The notes under the pieces were generated by a model. It searched no databases. It had not been told where the DNA came from and saw nothing but the letters and a program-made list of their open reading frames with translations. Below, piece after piece: positions 30,273-38,150 of a DNA stretch of 40,957 bases. The stretch covers positions 1-40,957 of the forward strand of contig JAHHRR010000014.1 in assembly GCA_020025655.1 (NCBI GenBank), in the 5' to 3' direction. Each line of letters starts with the position of its first letter. The stretch's first letter is position 1. Made by a program: the position numbers and the translations under genes. This DNA is from Oscillospiraceae bacterium. Its GTDB lineage: Bacteria > Bacillota > Clostridia > Oscillospirales > Oscillospiraceae.

Positions 30273-31637
30273 ATGGAAAATTTAGTGAAAAATCAAATAT
30301 TTACATCTGTTATTGACGGATATTCTTCAGAAGGCTTCGGTGTTTGCCATATAAACGGACGGGCTGTTTTTGTTCCCAAAACTATCAAAGGGGAAACTTG
30401 CGAAATCAAAATCGTAAAAGTAACAAAAGCTGCTGTCTTCGGCCGTCTGGAGAAAGTCATCGACCTGTCACCGGCACGTATCAACGCAATTTGTCCAAAC
30501 TTCGGTAAATGCGGCGGATGTGACTGTATGCACATGACATACAAGGAAGAGCTGCGCTTCAAACTTGATAAGGTTAATTCTGCCTTAAAGCATATTGGAA
30601 AGCTGGATTATCAGACTGACGAAATCATCGGCAGCGACGAGATATCGAACTACCGCAATAAGGGGATTTTTGCAGTTGCAGAGGTTAACGGCCGCCCTGA
30701 ATTCGGTTTTTACCGTGAACGCAGTCACGAGCTTATAAGCATTTCTTCATGCTATATCCAGAAAGAACTCAGCTTCCGTGCCGCAAAAGCAGTTACTGAT
30801 TTTATGGCTAAGAACAAGCTCAAGGCTTATGATGAAAAAAGCGGTAAAGGCACTGTGCGTCATGTGTTCTGCCGTCAGGCTGTACATGAGAAAGGCGCAG
30901 TTCTCTGTATAATCTCGAATTCCGGTTTTGGCGATAAAACGCAGGCACTGGTTTCATACATAAGAGAGAACTGTCCTGAGCTCACCGGAATTGTTCTTAA
31001 TATAAATAAAAACCGTGGCAACACTGTTCTTTCAGGTGATTTTTATACGCTATGGGGAGACAGCAACATCTGCGACAGCCTTTTGGGTGTAAAATTCAAA
31101 ATCGCACCGCAGGCCTTTTTCCAGATCAATCCTCCTCAGGCAGAAAAGCTATATCAACGTGCTATTGATTATGCTGATATAACTCCTTCGGATCTTGTTT
31201 TTGACCTCTACTGCGGAGCAGGTACCATAAGCCTTTGCATGGCCAGAAAAGCCGGCAAAGTTATAGGCGCTGAGATCATTCCTCAGGCCGTGGAAAATGC
31301 AGCCGAAAATGCTGCAATGAACGGCATAAATAATGTTGAGTTTATCTGTGCAGATGCAGGTGAAGCCGCCGCAAGTCTTGCTGAACGGGGCTTGAAACCC
31401 AGAGTGGTAGTTGTTGACCCGCCAAGGAAAGGAATGTTCCCTAACGCCATTGAAGCGGTTGTTTCCATGAACCCCGAAAGAGTGGTCTATGTGTCTTGCA
31501 ACCCTGCTACTCTTGCAAGAGATGTGCTGAAATTCACCGAATTGGGATACGAGTTAAAAAAAGCCGCTGCACTGGATATGTTCCCCAGAACGGCACACGT
31601 CGAGTCAGTAGTATTGATGTCAAGGAAGGAAGAATGA
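30273..31637 (+). CDS. rlmD: 23S rRNA (uracil-C5)-methyltransferase, RlmD/RumA family
   Basis: The 454-residue SAM-dependent enzyme makes 5-methyluridine in 23S rRNA. It has an N-terminal TRAM domain (about 3-60) and an iron-sulfur cluster site (CPNFGKCGGCDC near 76-87). The SAM-binding DLYCGAGTISLCMA follows, and the nucleophile Cys lies in VVYVSCNPATLARD near the end. Close paralogues differ in target site (U1939 or U747), so the symbol is provisional. No SD precedes the ATG; the promoter position suggests the mRNA begins at the start codon. The upstream in-frame TTG at 30237 is part of the -35 box. Confidence 0.88.
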   Translation: MENLVKNQIFTSVIDGYSSEGFGVCHINGRAVFVPKTIKGETCEIKIVKVTKAAVFGRLEKVIDLSPARINAICPNFGKCGGCDCMHMTYKEELRFKLDKVNSALKHIGKLDYQTDEIIGSDEISNYRNKGIFAVAEVNGRPEFGFYRERSHELISISSCYIQKELSFRAAKAVTDFMAKNKLKAYDEKSGKGTVRHVFCRQAVHEKGAVLCIISNSGFGDKTQALVSYIRENCPELTGIVLNINKNRGNTVLSGDFYTLWGDSNICDSLLGVKFKIAPQAFFQINPPQAEKLYQRAIDYADITPSDLVFDLYCGAGTISLCMARKAGKVIGAEIIPQAVENAAENAAMNGINNVEFICADAGEAAASLAERGLKPRVVVVDPPRKGMFPNAIEAVVSMNPERVVYVSCNPATLARDVLKFTELGYELKKAAALDMFPRTAHVESVVLMSRKEE

Positions 31638-31717
31638 CTGACAGCATAATAAGCACAGGCTCAAGCTGCACATCTGTGCCGTTAACGATTATCAGGAAAT
31701 CAATATAATATCAAAAC

Positions 31718-31755
31718 AAAAATACGGTCAGGGATAATCCTCTGACCGTATTTTT
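31718..31755 (+). terminator. Intrinsic terminator of the rRNA methyltransferase gene
   Basis: A 14-bp stem (AAAATACGGTCAGG side at 31718-31731 and 31742-31755) carries a small inner stem and ends in T5. The A-rich 5' arm may also serve the convergent TetR gene. Confidence 0.85.
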
Positions 31756-31865
31756 ATGCCTTAATTTATTTCTAGGTGATACATTTTCGCAATTTTATTG
31801 CCATACAGCATACTTTTTATACTGAAATATTAAAATCATACTCACTTTCACCCTGTTTTCAGACA

Positions 31866-32402
31866 TTATTGCAGATACCGAAGGAGTATTGGAGGAAGCG
31901 TGCTTTTTATATTATTTTTAAATTCAATCTTGTCCTCCTGCATACCATTTAGCAGCCACTCTATAACCAGATCCGTCCCTCCGTATGATGCAATTTTAAT
32001 TGCAAACTGCATTTCTTTGGAATCAATATCCGCACCGCATTCCTTCAAATATGTTTCGTAAGTTCTTTTTGTGAGCTGAATATCGAAAGTCCGCAGTCCC
32101 CTTGCATCTGTGCTTTGATAGGCGTGGCGAAGAATAGCGGATCTCTCCTCACAGATTGTAAGATATTCAATGAAAGCGGTATCAAAATCAGTTCCGTTTA
32201 TGATACGGCCGAAGGTCTCTTCAAAAAAATAGTCAAAATACTGCCCGACAAGATCGTACTTGTCCTGATAATTTCTGTAAAAAGTTTTTCTGCTTATTTG
32301 CGCCTGATTAACAATTTCAGTTACGGTAATATCATCAATTGACTTCTTCTGGAGCAAATGCTCAATAGCTGAAAAAATTTTGTCCTGAGTAACATTCTTC
32401 AT
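31866..32402 (-). CDS. TetR/AcrR-family regulator
   Basis: The 178-residue protein has an N-terminal TetR helix-turn-helix (about 20-45, DITVTEIVNQAQISRKTFYRNYQDKYDLV) and a helical ligand/dimer domain. The start at 32402 has GGGAG 6 nt upstream and lies about 25 nt after the predicted transcription start; the ATG at 32423 lacks an SD. It diverges from the amidohydrolase gene, with a 22-bp near-palindrome between the promoters. That layout suggests it represses both and responds to a compound handled by the amidohydrolase. Confidence 0.85.
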   Translation of the reverse strand: MKNVTQDKIFSAIEHLLQKKSIDDITVTEIVNQAQISRKTFYRNYQDKYDLVGQYFDYFFEETFGRIINGTDFDTAFIEYLTICEERSAILRHAYQSTDARGLRTFDIQLTKRTYETYLKECGADIDSKEMQFAIKIASYGGTDLVIEWLLNGMQEDKIEFKNNIKSTLPPILLRYLQ

Positions 32403-32433
32403 TGAAATCTCCCTTTGTGCCATATTGAGTCAT

Positions 32434-32461
32434 ATTATAAACGCTTTTAACAAAAAAGCAA
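32434..32461 (-). promoter_or_regulatory. Promoter of the TetR gene
   Basis: On the minus strand TTGCTT (32456-32461), 16 nt, TATAAT (32434-32439). Confidence 0.65.
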
Positions 32462-32464
32462 ATC

Positions 32465-32486
32465 AAATGACACAGATGTATCATTT
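32465..32486. promoter_or_regulatory. Candidate TetR operator
   Basis: In this 22-bp near-perfect palindrome AAATGA and TCATTT are the outer arms, ACA and TGT the inner arms, and only one outer pair and the centre mismatch. It lies 3 bp upstream of the TetR gene's -35 box, between the two divergent genes. Confidence 0.55.
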
Positions 32487-32590
32487 TGTGACTTCTAAAG
32501 GAAATATACATATGTTATGATTTAAAACATCGCAAAACCGGAATTCCGGACTGGTGCCGGAATTTCAGCAGAAAGGAATGAAATACACTT

Positions 32591-34255
32591 ATGAAAATAT
32601 GGTATTCTGAGGCAGATACTGTTCTGCTTCACGGTAAAATTTATACAGTTGCCATCACCTGTGATGAGGTTAAGGCCGGAAAATCCGACTTCCCCATTAT
32701 TGCAGACGGCGGCGTTGCAGTTAAAGACGGAAAGATAATTGCTGTCGGCAAGGCTGATGAAATGGATAGCTTTATAGGCTCCCATACAAAAGTTGTGGAT
32801 GTAACAGGAAAGGTTATTACTCCAGGATTTTGTGAAAGCCATATGCACTGTACATTTACAGGAAATAACCTGCTGACCGTTGATCTTCGGCCCGTAACAA
32901 AGCGGTCTGAAATTCTCCGCCTTATAAAGGAGCGGGCAGATAAAACTCCTGACGGAAAGTGGATTGAAGGAAACAGCTGGAACAATTTAATCTGGGATGA
33001 TCAGCGCCTGATTACCTGCAAAGAGCTGGATGAAGTGGCCCCCAATAATCCTGTATTTCTTATGGGAACCACCTTCCATACCGCCCTTGTAAACTCCCTC
33101 GCACTTCAGGCAGCAAACATCACCAGGGATACACCCGACCCTGCCGGCGGCACCATTGAGCGTTTTCCCGACGGAGAGCCTGACGGCGTTCTCTGTGAAA
33201 ACTCAGCCATGGGACTCGTACAGGATGTAATACCGCCCAAAACAGATGAGGAACGGGTGGAGGCACTGGAAAAGGTCGGAGAATACCTAAATGAACTGGG
33301 TATCACAAGTGCTATTGATGCAAACCTCAACAGCGATCAGATGCGTGCATATGGTCTGGCACTGAAGCAGGGCAAGCTCAGCTACCGTGCCAATCTCATG
33401 TATTATCTGGATTCTGCAGCCGGCGATATGGAGTATCACCTCCGCCGTCTGGATGAGGCCTGTACTGTAACCGGCTTTGGTAATGATATGCTGAAGCTCA
33501 ACGCAGTTAAGGTGACACTGGACGGAATTCCTGCGACCTTTACGGCAATGATGAGAGAACCGTACAAAATGGACACCAGCACCTGCGGTTCAAGTGTCTG
33601 GACTCAGGAGGAAATTACAGCATTTGTATGCAAAGCCCATGAAAAAGGCTGGCAGTTCGGTATTCACACAATCGGTGACAAGGCTACTGATATGGCTCTG
33701 GAGGCGTTTGAAGCTGCCAATAAAATAAGCCCTGTATGGGACAGACGTCATTATCTTATTCATTATGTATTTCCTCACGAGGATCAGTGGGATACCATGC
33801 GCAGGCTTAATATTGGAGCCGCCATGCAGCCCACTATTGTTTCCTGCCTCGGTGAAGCACCGCTGCTGTATGAAGAGCAAGCCAGACGAAATCAGGGAGC
33901 GGGTCTGCTGTTTAAAAACGGACTTATATGCGGTGGCAGCTCCGACAGTCCGGTGGTTTCCCCCGATCCTATTCTGGGTATGTACTATGCAGTTACCAGA
34001 ATCGATGAGACTTCACCCGATCGCAGAGTAATCGGCCCTGAATGCTGTGTAACCCCTGAACAGGCTCTTATTATGTGGACCAAGAATTCTGCCTTCTTTA
34101 TGCACGATGATGACAAGCTGGGCTCCGTTGAAGTTGGAAACCTTGCAGATCTGCTGGTAATAAACCATGAATTTCTCACTGACGATCCTGAGGATATCAG
34201 AACTGCCAAGGTTGAAAAGACCATGCTCGGCGGCAGATTCGTGTACGAAAAATAA
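32591..34255 (+). CDS. Amidohydrolase, YtcJ-like (Amidohydro_3)
   Basis: The 554-residue metal-dependent hydrolase has an N-terminal beta-sandwich part (HGKIYTV, VVDVTGKVITPGF) and a TIM-barrel with the HxH site His84/His86 (ESHMH). Later metal-site segments are FGIHTIGDKATDMALEAFE, LIHYVFPHEDQW and GGSSDSPVVSPDPILGMYYAVTR. YtcJ-type enzymes act on amide or formamide bonds in varied small molecules; the substrate is unknown. There is no signal peptide, so it is cytoplasmic. AAAGGA lies upstream of the ATG. The divergent TetR gene and palindrome suggest substrate-induced expression. A hairpin-rich region follows its stop. Confidence 0.85.
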   Translation: MKIWYSEADTVLLHGKIYTVAITCDEVKAGKSDFPIIADGGVAVKDGKIIAVGKADEMDSFIGSHTKVVDVTGKVITPGFCESHMHCTFTGNNLLTVDLRPVTKRSEILRLIKERADKTPDGKWIEGNSWNNLIWDDQRLITCKELDEVAPNNPVFLMGTTFHTALVNSLALQAANITRDTPDPAGGTIERFPDGEPDGVLCENSAMGLVQDVIPPKTDEERVEALEKVGEYLNELGITSAIDANLNSDQMRAYGLALKQGKLSYRANLMYYLDSAAGDMEYHLRRLDEACTVTGFGNDMLKLNAVKVTLDGIPATFTAMMREPYKMDTSTCGSSVWTQEEITAFVCKAHEKGWQFGIHTIGDKATDMALEAFEAANKISPVWDRRHYLIHYVFPHEDQWDTMRRLNIGAAMQPTIVSCLGEAPLLYEEQARRNQGAGLLFKNGLICGGSSDSPVVSPDPILGMYYAVTRIDETSPDRRVIGPECCVTPEQALIMWTKNSAFFMHDDDKLGSVEVGNLADLLVINHEFLTDDPEDIRTAKVEKTMLGGRFVYEK

Positions 34256-34293
34256 CAGTCGCATTTTACTTATAAAACAGAAAAACAACTAAA

Positions 34294-34404
34294 GCCGGAC
34301 GGTGGGCAGCCACCTCGCAAAGTTCCCAATCTGGAGTCGAAACCCGCAAAGGTAAAAAGGCACTCCATAAACTGCTAGGTAAATAATGCTAATTTATTTA
34401 CCTA
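34294..34404 (+). ncRNA. Unidentified structured RNA element or 3' UTR
   Basis: About 110 nt, starting 38 nt after the amidohydrolase stop, can form several stems. CCGGA (34295-34299) may pair with TCTGG (34330-34334). GGTGG/CCACC (34301-34314) has a GCAG tetraloop. TGGAGT (34332-34337) pairs with ACTCCA (34362-34367). An 11-bp stem at 34376-34404 with a T-rich tail resembles a terminator. The stems at 34330-34334 and 34332-34337 exclude each other, as in a switch. I compared it by eye with common riboswitches, SRP RNA, tRNA and self-cleaving ribozymes and found no match. It may be a small RNA or just the mRNA 3' end. Confidence 0.4.
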
Positions 34405-34464
34405 CTTTTCTGTATTTTCTTTATTTACAAGGCTTCTCGCCGTTCACAGTTTCATATTTTATGT

Positions 34465-34509
34465 AATTCCCTTGTTTTTGCTCTTACGGGCCGAAACAAG
34501 GGGATTTTT
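34465..34509 (+). terminator. Terminator-like hairpin
   Basis: AATTCCCTTGTTT pairs with AAACAAGGGGATT (one G-T pair) around a 16-nt loop, followed by T-rich sequence. No gene ends just before it, so it may end a small RNA. Confidence 0.6.
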
Positions 34510-34532
34510 CTGTAAATATAAAAACCTTGATG

Positions 34533-34586
34533 AAAGAGCAGGGACTGTCAACACCTGATACCAACCTAATGGAACTTGCTCTTTTT
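34533..34586 (+). terminator. Terminator-like hairpin with long loop
   Basis: AAAGAGCA (34533-34540) and TGCTCTTT (34577-34584) pair around a 36-nt loop and end in T5. Confidence 0.4.
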
Positions 34587-34607
34587 ACCTCTCCCTGTAC
34601 TTTTTAT

Positions 34608-34635
34608 TTGATAATTCTCAATTTACTGATATAAT
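34608..34635 (+). promoter_or_regulatory. Sigma-A-type promoter with long leader
   Basis: TTGATA (34608-34613), 16 nt, TATAAT (34630-34635). The next gene starts at 34900. Confidence 0.65.
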
Positions 34636-34855
34636 AACAGCTAATGATATATAGACCGCAAAAGCCCTTAATAAATAGCTCGTTATAAAAGAATTGTATA
34701 CTTATGGCATTGCCTGTATATCGAACGCCGGGGCTGATTATAACGCAGCATTATAATTTCAGCTTTTCGGGTTCTGTGTCCGTAATTCTGTTTTAATAAA
34801 ATAAGAAGAAGCTTTGCTTTGAATGTATTTTATATAACAACGACGTTATAAATGC

Positions 34856-34883
34856 ATAAGCGCAGGTTCACGCCTGCGCTTAT
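34856..34883 (+). repeat. Strong leader hairpin before the kinase ribosome site
   Basis: ATAAGCGCAGG and CCTGCGCTTAT form a perfect 11-bp stem with a 6-nt loop, ending 5 nt before the CAGGAGG ribosome site. It lacks a T tract, so it is more likely an mRNA-stability or translation element than a terminator. Confidence 0.6.
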
Positions 34884-34899
34884 CGTTCAGGAGGATTAT

Positions 34900-35331
34900 A
34901 TGGTAATAGGAATTTTTGGAGAAAGCTGCACAGGAAAATCCACCCTTGCAGACAAGCTTGCAGCACAGATCGGTGCGGAAATCTACACCGGAAAAGACTA
35001 TCTGCGCCTTGCAAAAAATGAATCAATAGCAATGAAGCTTTTTGAAAAGAAGCTTCAGAGTGCCGTTGACAGCCACATCATTTATGTAATTGCTGAAAAG
35101 GCACATCTTGCACTCCTTCCGGAAAACGCCATTCGGGTATTGGTTACAGCAGATCTTTCTGTAATCAAAGAGCGTTTTTCTCAGCGTATGCATGGCAATC
35201 TGCCCGCTCCGGTAGAAAAGATGCTCGAGCGGCAGCACGGCTGTTTTGATAACGAAGCTCATCATATTCATGTAATTTCCGGCCAGACAGATTTGGCCGA
35301 AGCCTGCAGCCAGATTCTGGCCGCATTGTAA
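34900..35331 (+). CDS. Small P-loop kinase-like protein
   Basis: The 143-residue NTPase-fold protein has Walker A GESCTGKST (7-15). It matches the general layout of small nucleotide or metabolite kinases (adenylate/shikimate/cytidylate type), with a lid-like segment SVIKERFSQRMHGNLPAP (about 88-105). No specific substrate motif is visible. GGAGG lies 6 nt before the ATG at 34900. An upstream in-frame ATG at 34852 would run through the strong leader hairpin and is rejected. The leader is about 258 nt long with several hairpins. The GNAT gene follows after 158 nt. Confidence 0.7.
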   Translation: MVIGIFGESCTGKSTLADKLAAQIGAEIYTGKDYLRLAKNESIAMKLFEKKLQSAVDSHIIYVIAEKAHLALLPENAIRVLVTADLSVIKERFSQRMHGNLPAPVEKMLERQHGCFDNEAHHIHVISGQTDLAEACSQILAAL

Positions 35332-35489
35332 AATAAGTAAGCTCACAGGAAACTGTACTCTAATGATCTCGCTCGTCAAAGAAAGAGGCCTTATACAGAT
35401 AGAGCCGGACTATGCCTGAAGCTCTAGGTATATGAAATTTGAGTGCAGAAATCCTGGAACCAGTTTATCAGCTCAGATAGGAGATATAA

Positions 35490-35954
35490 ATGGAACAGTG
35501 TTTAATCCGCTTTGCGCAGTCTTCTGATTACGAAAGCGTGGAAGCAATTATGAAAGAAGTACACGCTCTGCACATCGGGTGGCGGCCGGACATTTATAAG
35601 CCGGCAGATTCAATTTACTTCGGAGAATATTTTGAAAAGCGTGTACAGGAAAAGAGGATTCTTGTAGCCGATTGCGGCGGCAAGGTGGTTGGACATCTGA
35701 ATTTTCAGTACCGCCATATAGAATCCGACAAGCAGGTCACTCGAAATGTTATTTTTATAGATGATCTGGCTGTAAAAGAGGAATACCGTGGTCTGGGAAT
35801 CGGTACACAGCTGTTGAATGCCGTTAAGGCAAAAGTTCAGGATGAGAATCTGGACGGTCTCGAATTACAGGTAAATGCCCGAAACACAGACGCCCGAAAG
35901 ATGTACGAAAAATTCGGTTTTACAGAAAAGTCCATAAATTTGGAGCTGCTTTAA
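35490..35954 (+). CDS. GNAT-family N-acetyltransferase
   Basis: The 154-residue acetyltransferase of the GCN5-related fold transfers acetyl from acetyl-CoA to an amine. Motif A reads FIDDLAVKEEYRGLGIGTQLL (about 90-110) with the RGLGIG acetyl-CoA loop, and motif B is NARNTDARKMYEKFGF. The substrate could be a small molecule or a protein N-terminus; the sequence does not tell. AGGAG lies 7 nt before the ATG. It is followed by a strong bidirectional terminator shared with the convergent ABC permease. Confidence 0.87.
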   Translation: MEQCLIRFAQSSDYESVEAIMKEVHALHIGWRPDIYKPADSIYFGEYFEKRVQEKRILVADCGGKVVGHLNFQYRHIESDKQVTRNVIFIDDLAVKEEYRGLGIGTQLLNAVKAKVQDENLDGLELQVNARNTDARKMYEKFGFTEKSINLELL

Positions 35955-35986
35955 GTGCAGATACAATCAGCTTTTAAGCATTATAT

Positions 35987-36024
35987 AAAAAATCCCTGCG
36001 GCGAAGTTTACCGCAGGGATTTTT
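35987..36024. terminator. Bidirectional terminator
   Basis: AAAAAATCCCTGCGG and CCGCAGGGATTTTT flank a 9-nt loop. It stops the GNAT transcript and, read backwards, the ABC permease transcript. Confidence 0.9.
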
Positions 36025-36057
36025 CTATGTCATTCAGTTTAAAATCTTACCTTTATA

Positions 36058-36093
36058 ATATTCAGCTTCACATTCCAGTGGAAAACTGAATAT
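36058..36093 (-). terminator. Hairpin after the BceB-type gene
   Basis: ATATTCAG (36058-36065) and CTGAATAT (36086-36093) pair perfectly, with partial inner pairing. There is no T tract, so it is a possible mRNA 3'-end structure upstream of the real terminator at 35987-36024. Confidence 0.35.
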
Positions 36094-36107
36094 TCAAAAG
36101 CAGGGTG

Positions 36108-38150
36108 TCAGGCCGCACTCTTTCTCGCATCACTTACTATACGGTAATAAGCATTTGATGTAACCTTGTAAATTATTACGTAAATCAGTGCAAAAGCCAT
36201 AAAGCTTCCCAGCGTTGTCATAATAAACAGGCTTCTGTTCTGCATATTAAACATTCTAAGCAGCTTTTCTATAATCGGGTACGCAAAGCATATATGCAGT
36301 CCCGCTCCAAACAGCGGCAGGAAAAATACTGTAAGAAGCTGAGAGTTTATGCTCTTTCTAATCTCCTGTTTTGTCATGCCGACTTTCTGCATAATTTCAA
36401 ATCTGGACTGATCCTCGTAGCCCTCTGAAATCTGCTTGTAATAGATAATAAGTACAGCCGCAAACACGAATACTATACTCAGAATAATTCCCAGATACAT
36501 CAGGCCGCCGAACATTCCGATAAATCCTGCACGTTCTATATTCTTGCTCTCAGCTGAAAATGAGCTGAAATTCCGAGTATAATCACTAAGGGACTGAATA
36601 AAGGTGCCTCTTATATCATTAAACAATTCTTCCTCGTCCTCATAGTTAAGGTCTGTATCAAAGCCAAACTTCCAGTAGTAATTATATACAGGGCTTCCGT
36701 CGGCACGCACCAAATCCTCAACTGCAGCAGGCACATCGTCTACAACCAAAATCACGGTTGAAACAATGGTCATTGCCATATCGCCATCTGCAAAGAACTC
36801 GTCCAGTGTCTCTTTAACGTCAAATGTTCTGCCACGTTCAAATGAAATCTCATCCAGATTAAGCGTTTGACGATTGGTATACATGAGCACTTCATCAGGG
36901 CCAAGGGTCTTATCTGCACCCGTCATTGCATTATAATCGCTGAGAGGTATCATAAATATCTGATATACATCCGAAAAATCATAGCCCATGTCCCCTGCTC
37001 TTTCGGAATCGGTCTCTATTCTGCCGTCAATCATCATGCCGCCCATTGTCGCAGCACGATAGTCCGTAACATTGTGCATCTGTGTTCCATGCTCCGCAGC
37101 CAGCTTCTCTACATCTTCTCTGAGAACAGATATATTGTCCTCTGAAAACTCCTGAGCTGTTGAAACTCCTATGCTCAGATTGAGTTCTCTGGGAAATCTT
37201 TCATTCAGTGAATCCTCACCGCCTGCATATAACGCAAACGTGGACGAAACCATAACAAGCACCATTGTTGCAAGAATACATATAGATGCAAGACCTGCAC
37301 CATTACGTTTCATTCGATAAGTCATGGACGAAACCGAAACAAAGTGCTTTGCCTGATAATAATAACGCTTGTTCTTCTGGAGAATTTTGCAGAGCAGGAC
37401 TGAACCTGAAATCATAATCAGGTACGTCGCAACTATAACCATCACAGCCGCTACAAAGAACCACATAATAGCAGAAACCGGATCTTCAATATTTACCGCC
37501 AGATAGTAGGCGCAGGCCAGCACCACAATTCCTAAAATTCCGAAGAACCAGTTTGCCTTCGGTGCTTTTTCGCCTGCGGTTTCGCTTTTTAAAAGAGATA
37601 TTGTACTGGAAAACCACACACGTCTGAGAGAGTTAATCAGAATAAGCGCAAAAATAACAGTGAACACCAATACAGTGTTGCGAATACCGGCAAAGGACAC
37701 TTTGAGATCAAAAGTAGTCTCAGCCTCCATAATTGCAGTAATTCCCAGTTCCGCAAGCTTTGACAGTACAATTCCGCTCAGCAGTCCCAATACCATGGAT
37801 GTGATGAAGATAAAAGCTGTCTCCCAGCAGATAAGTATTCCTATATTCTTCTTTCCCATGCCCAGAATATTATAGAGGCCGAACTCCTTCATTCTCCTCC
37901 GCATCAGGAAAGAGTTTGTGTAAAACAGGAATATACAGGAAAACAGTGCCAGCAGCAGCACGCCGTATGACAGCATATACTGTATAGTGTCTCCGCCCCG
38001 AATATTTCTGACTGCATCTGAAAGCTGGAGAAACTGAAGGATGTAATACATACAGACCATACCTATGCAGGTTAAAATATACGGAAGATACAGGCGTTTG
38101 TTTTTCCTTATGCCATCTAACGCAAGTTTAGAGTAAAAACCGAATTTCAT
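36108..38150 (-). CDS. BceB-type ABC transporter permease
   Basis: The 680-residue permease belongs to the BceB class (FtsX-like, ten membrane helices). Helices lie at about 18-40, 55-80, 105-130, 155-180, 200-220, 228-255 and 285-308. A large extracellular domain of roughly 235 residues (about 309-543) precedes helices 8-10. That domain is the known antimicrobial-peptide sensing and binding part in this class. It works with the ATPase that overlaps its start by 4 nt. In B. subtilis such transporters both protect lipid-cycle intermediates and signal to the histidine kinase. Confidence 0.9.
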   Translation of the reverse strand: MKFGFYSKLALDGIRKNKRLYLPYILTCIGMVCMYYILQFLQLSDAVRNIRGGDTIQYMLSYGVLLLALFSCIFLFYTNSFLMRRRMKEFGLYNILGMGKKNIGILICWETAFIFITSMVLGLLSGIVLSKLAELGITAIMEAETTFDLKVSFAGIRNTVLVFTVIFALILINSLRRVWFSSTISLLKSETAGEKAPKANWFFGILGIVVLACAYYLAVNIEDPVSAIMWFFVAAVMVIVATYLIMISGSVLLCKILQKNKRYYYQAKHFVSVSSMTYRMKRNGAGLASICILATMVLVMVSSTFALYAGGEDSLNERFPRELNLSIGVSTAQEFSEDNISVLREDVEKLAAEHGTQMHNVTDYRAATMGGMMIDGRIETDSERAGDMGYDFSDVYQIFMIPLSDYNAMTGADKTLGPDEVLMYTNRQTLNLDEISFERGRTFDVKETLDEFFADGDMAMTIVSTVILVVDDVPAAVEDLVRADGSPVYNYYWKFGFDTDLNYEDEEELFNDIRGTFIQSLSDYTRNFSSFSAESKNIERAGFIGMFGGLMYLGIILSIVFVFAAVLIIYYKQISEGYEDQSRFEIMQKVGMTKQEIRKSINSQLLTVFFLPLFGAGLHICFAYPIIEKLLRMFNMQNRSLFIMTTLGSFMAFALIYVIIYKVTSNAYYRIVSDARKSAA

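Larger units (their letters stand above)
34405..34899. other. Gene-free stretch with serial hairpins and a promoter
   Basis: There is no credible protein gene here. Two terminator-like hairpins (34465-34509 and 34533-34586) are followed by a sigma-A-type promoter (34608-34635). A leader of about 258 nt then runs to the kinase gene. The leader contains hairpins at 34733-34763, 34833-34850 and 34856-34883. Confidence 0.6.

Noticed and set aside
34330..34350. tRNA T-arm-like motif (GGGTTTCGACTCC on the minus strand)
   Set aside because: No acceptor, D or anticodon stems can be drawn around it, so it is not a tRNA or tmRNA that I can support.
34300..34370. c-di-GMP-I, SAM, THF or hammerhead-like element
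   Set aside because: Only short fragments (GCAAAG, CGAAAC) match; conserved cores and joining regions are missing.
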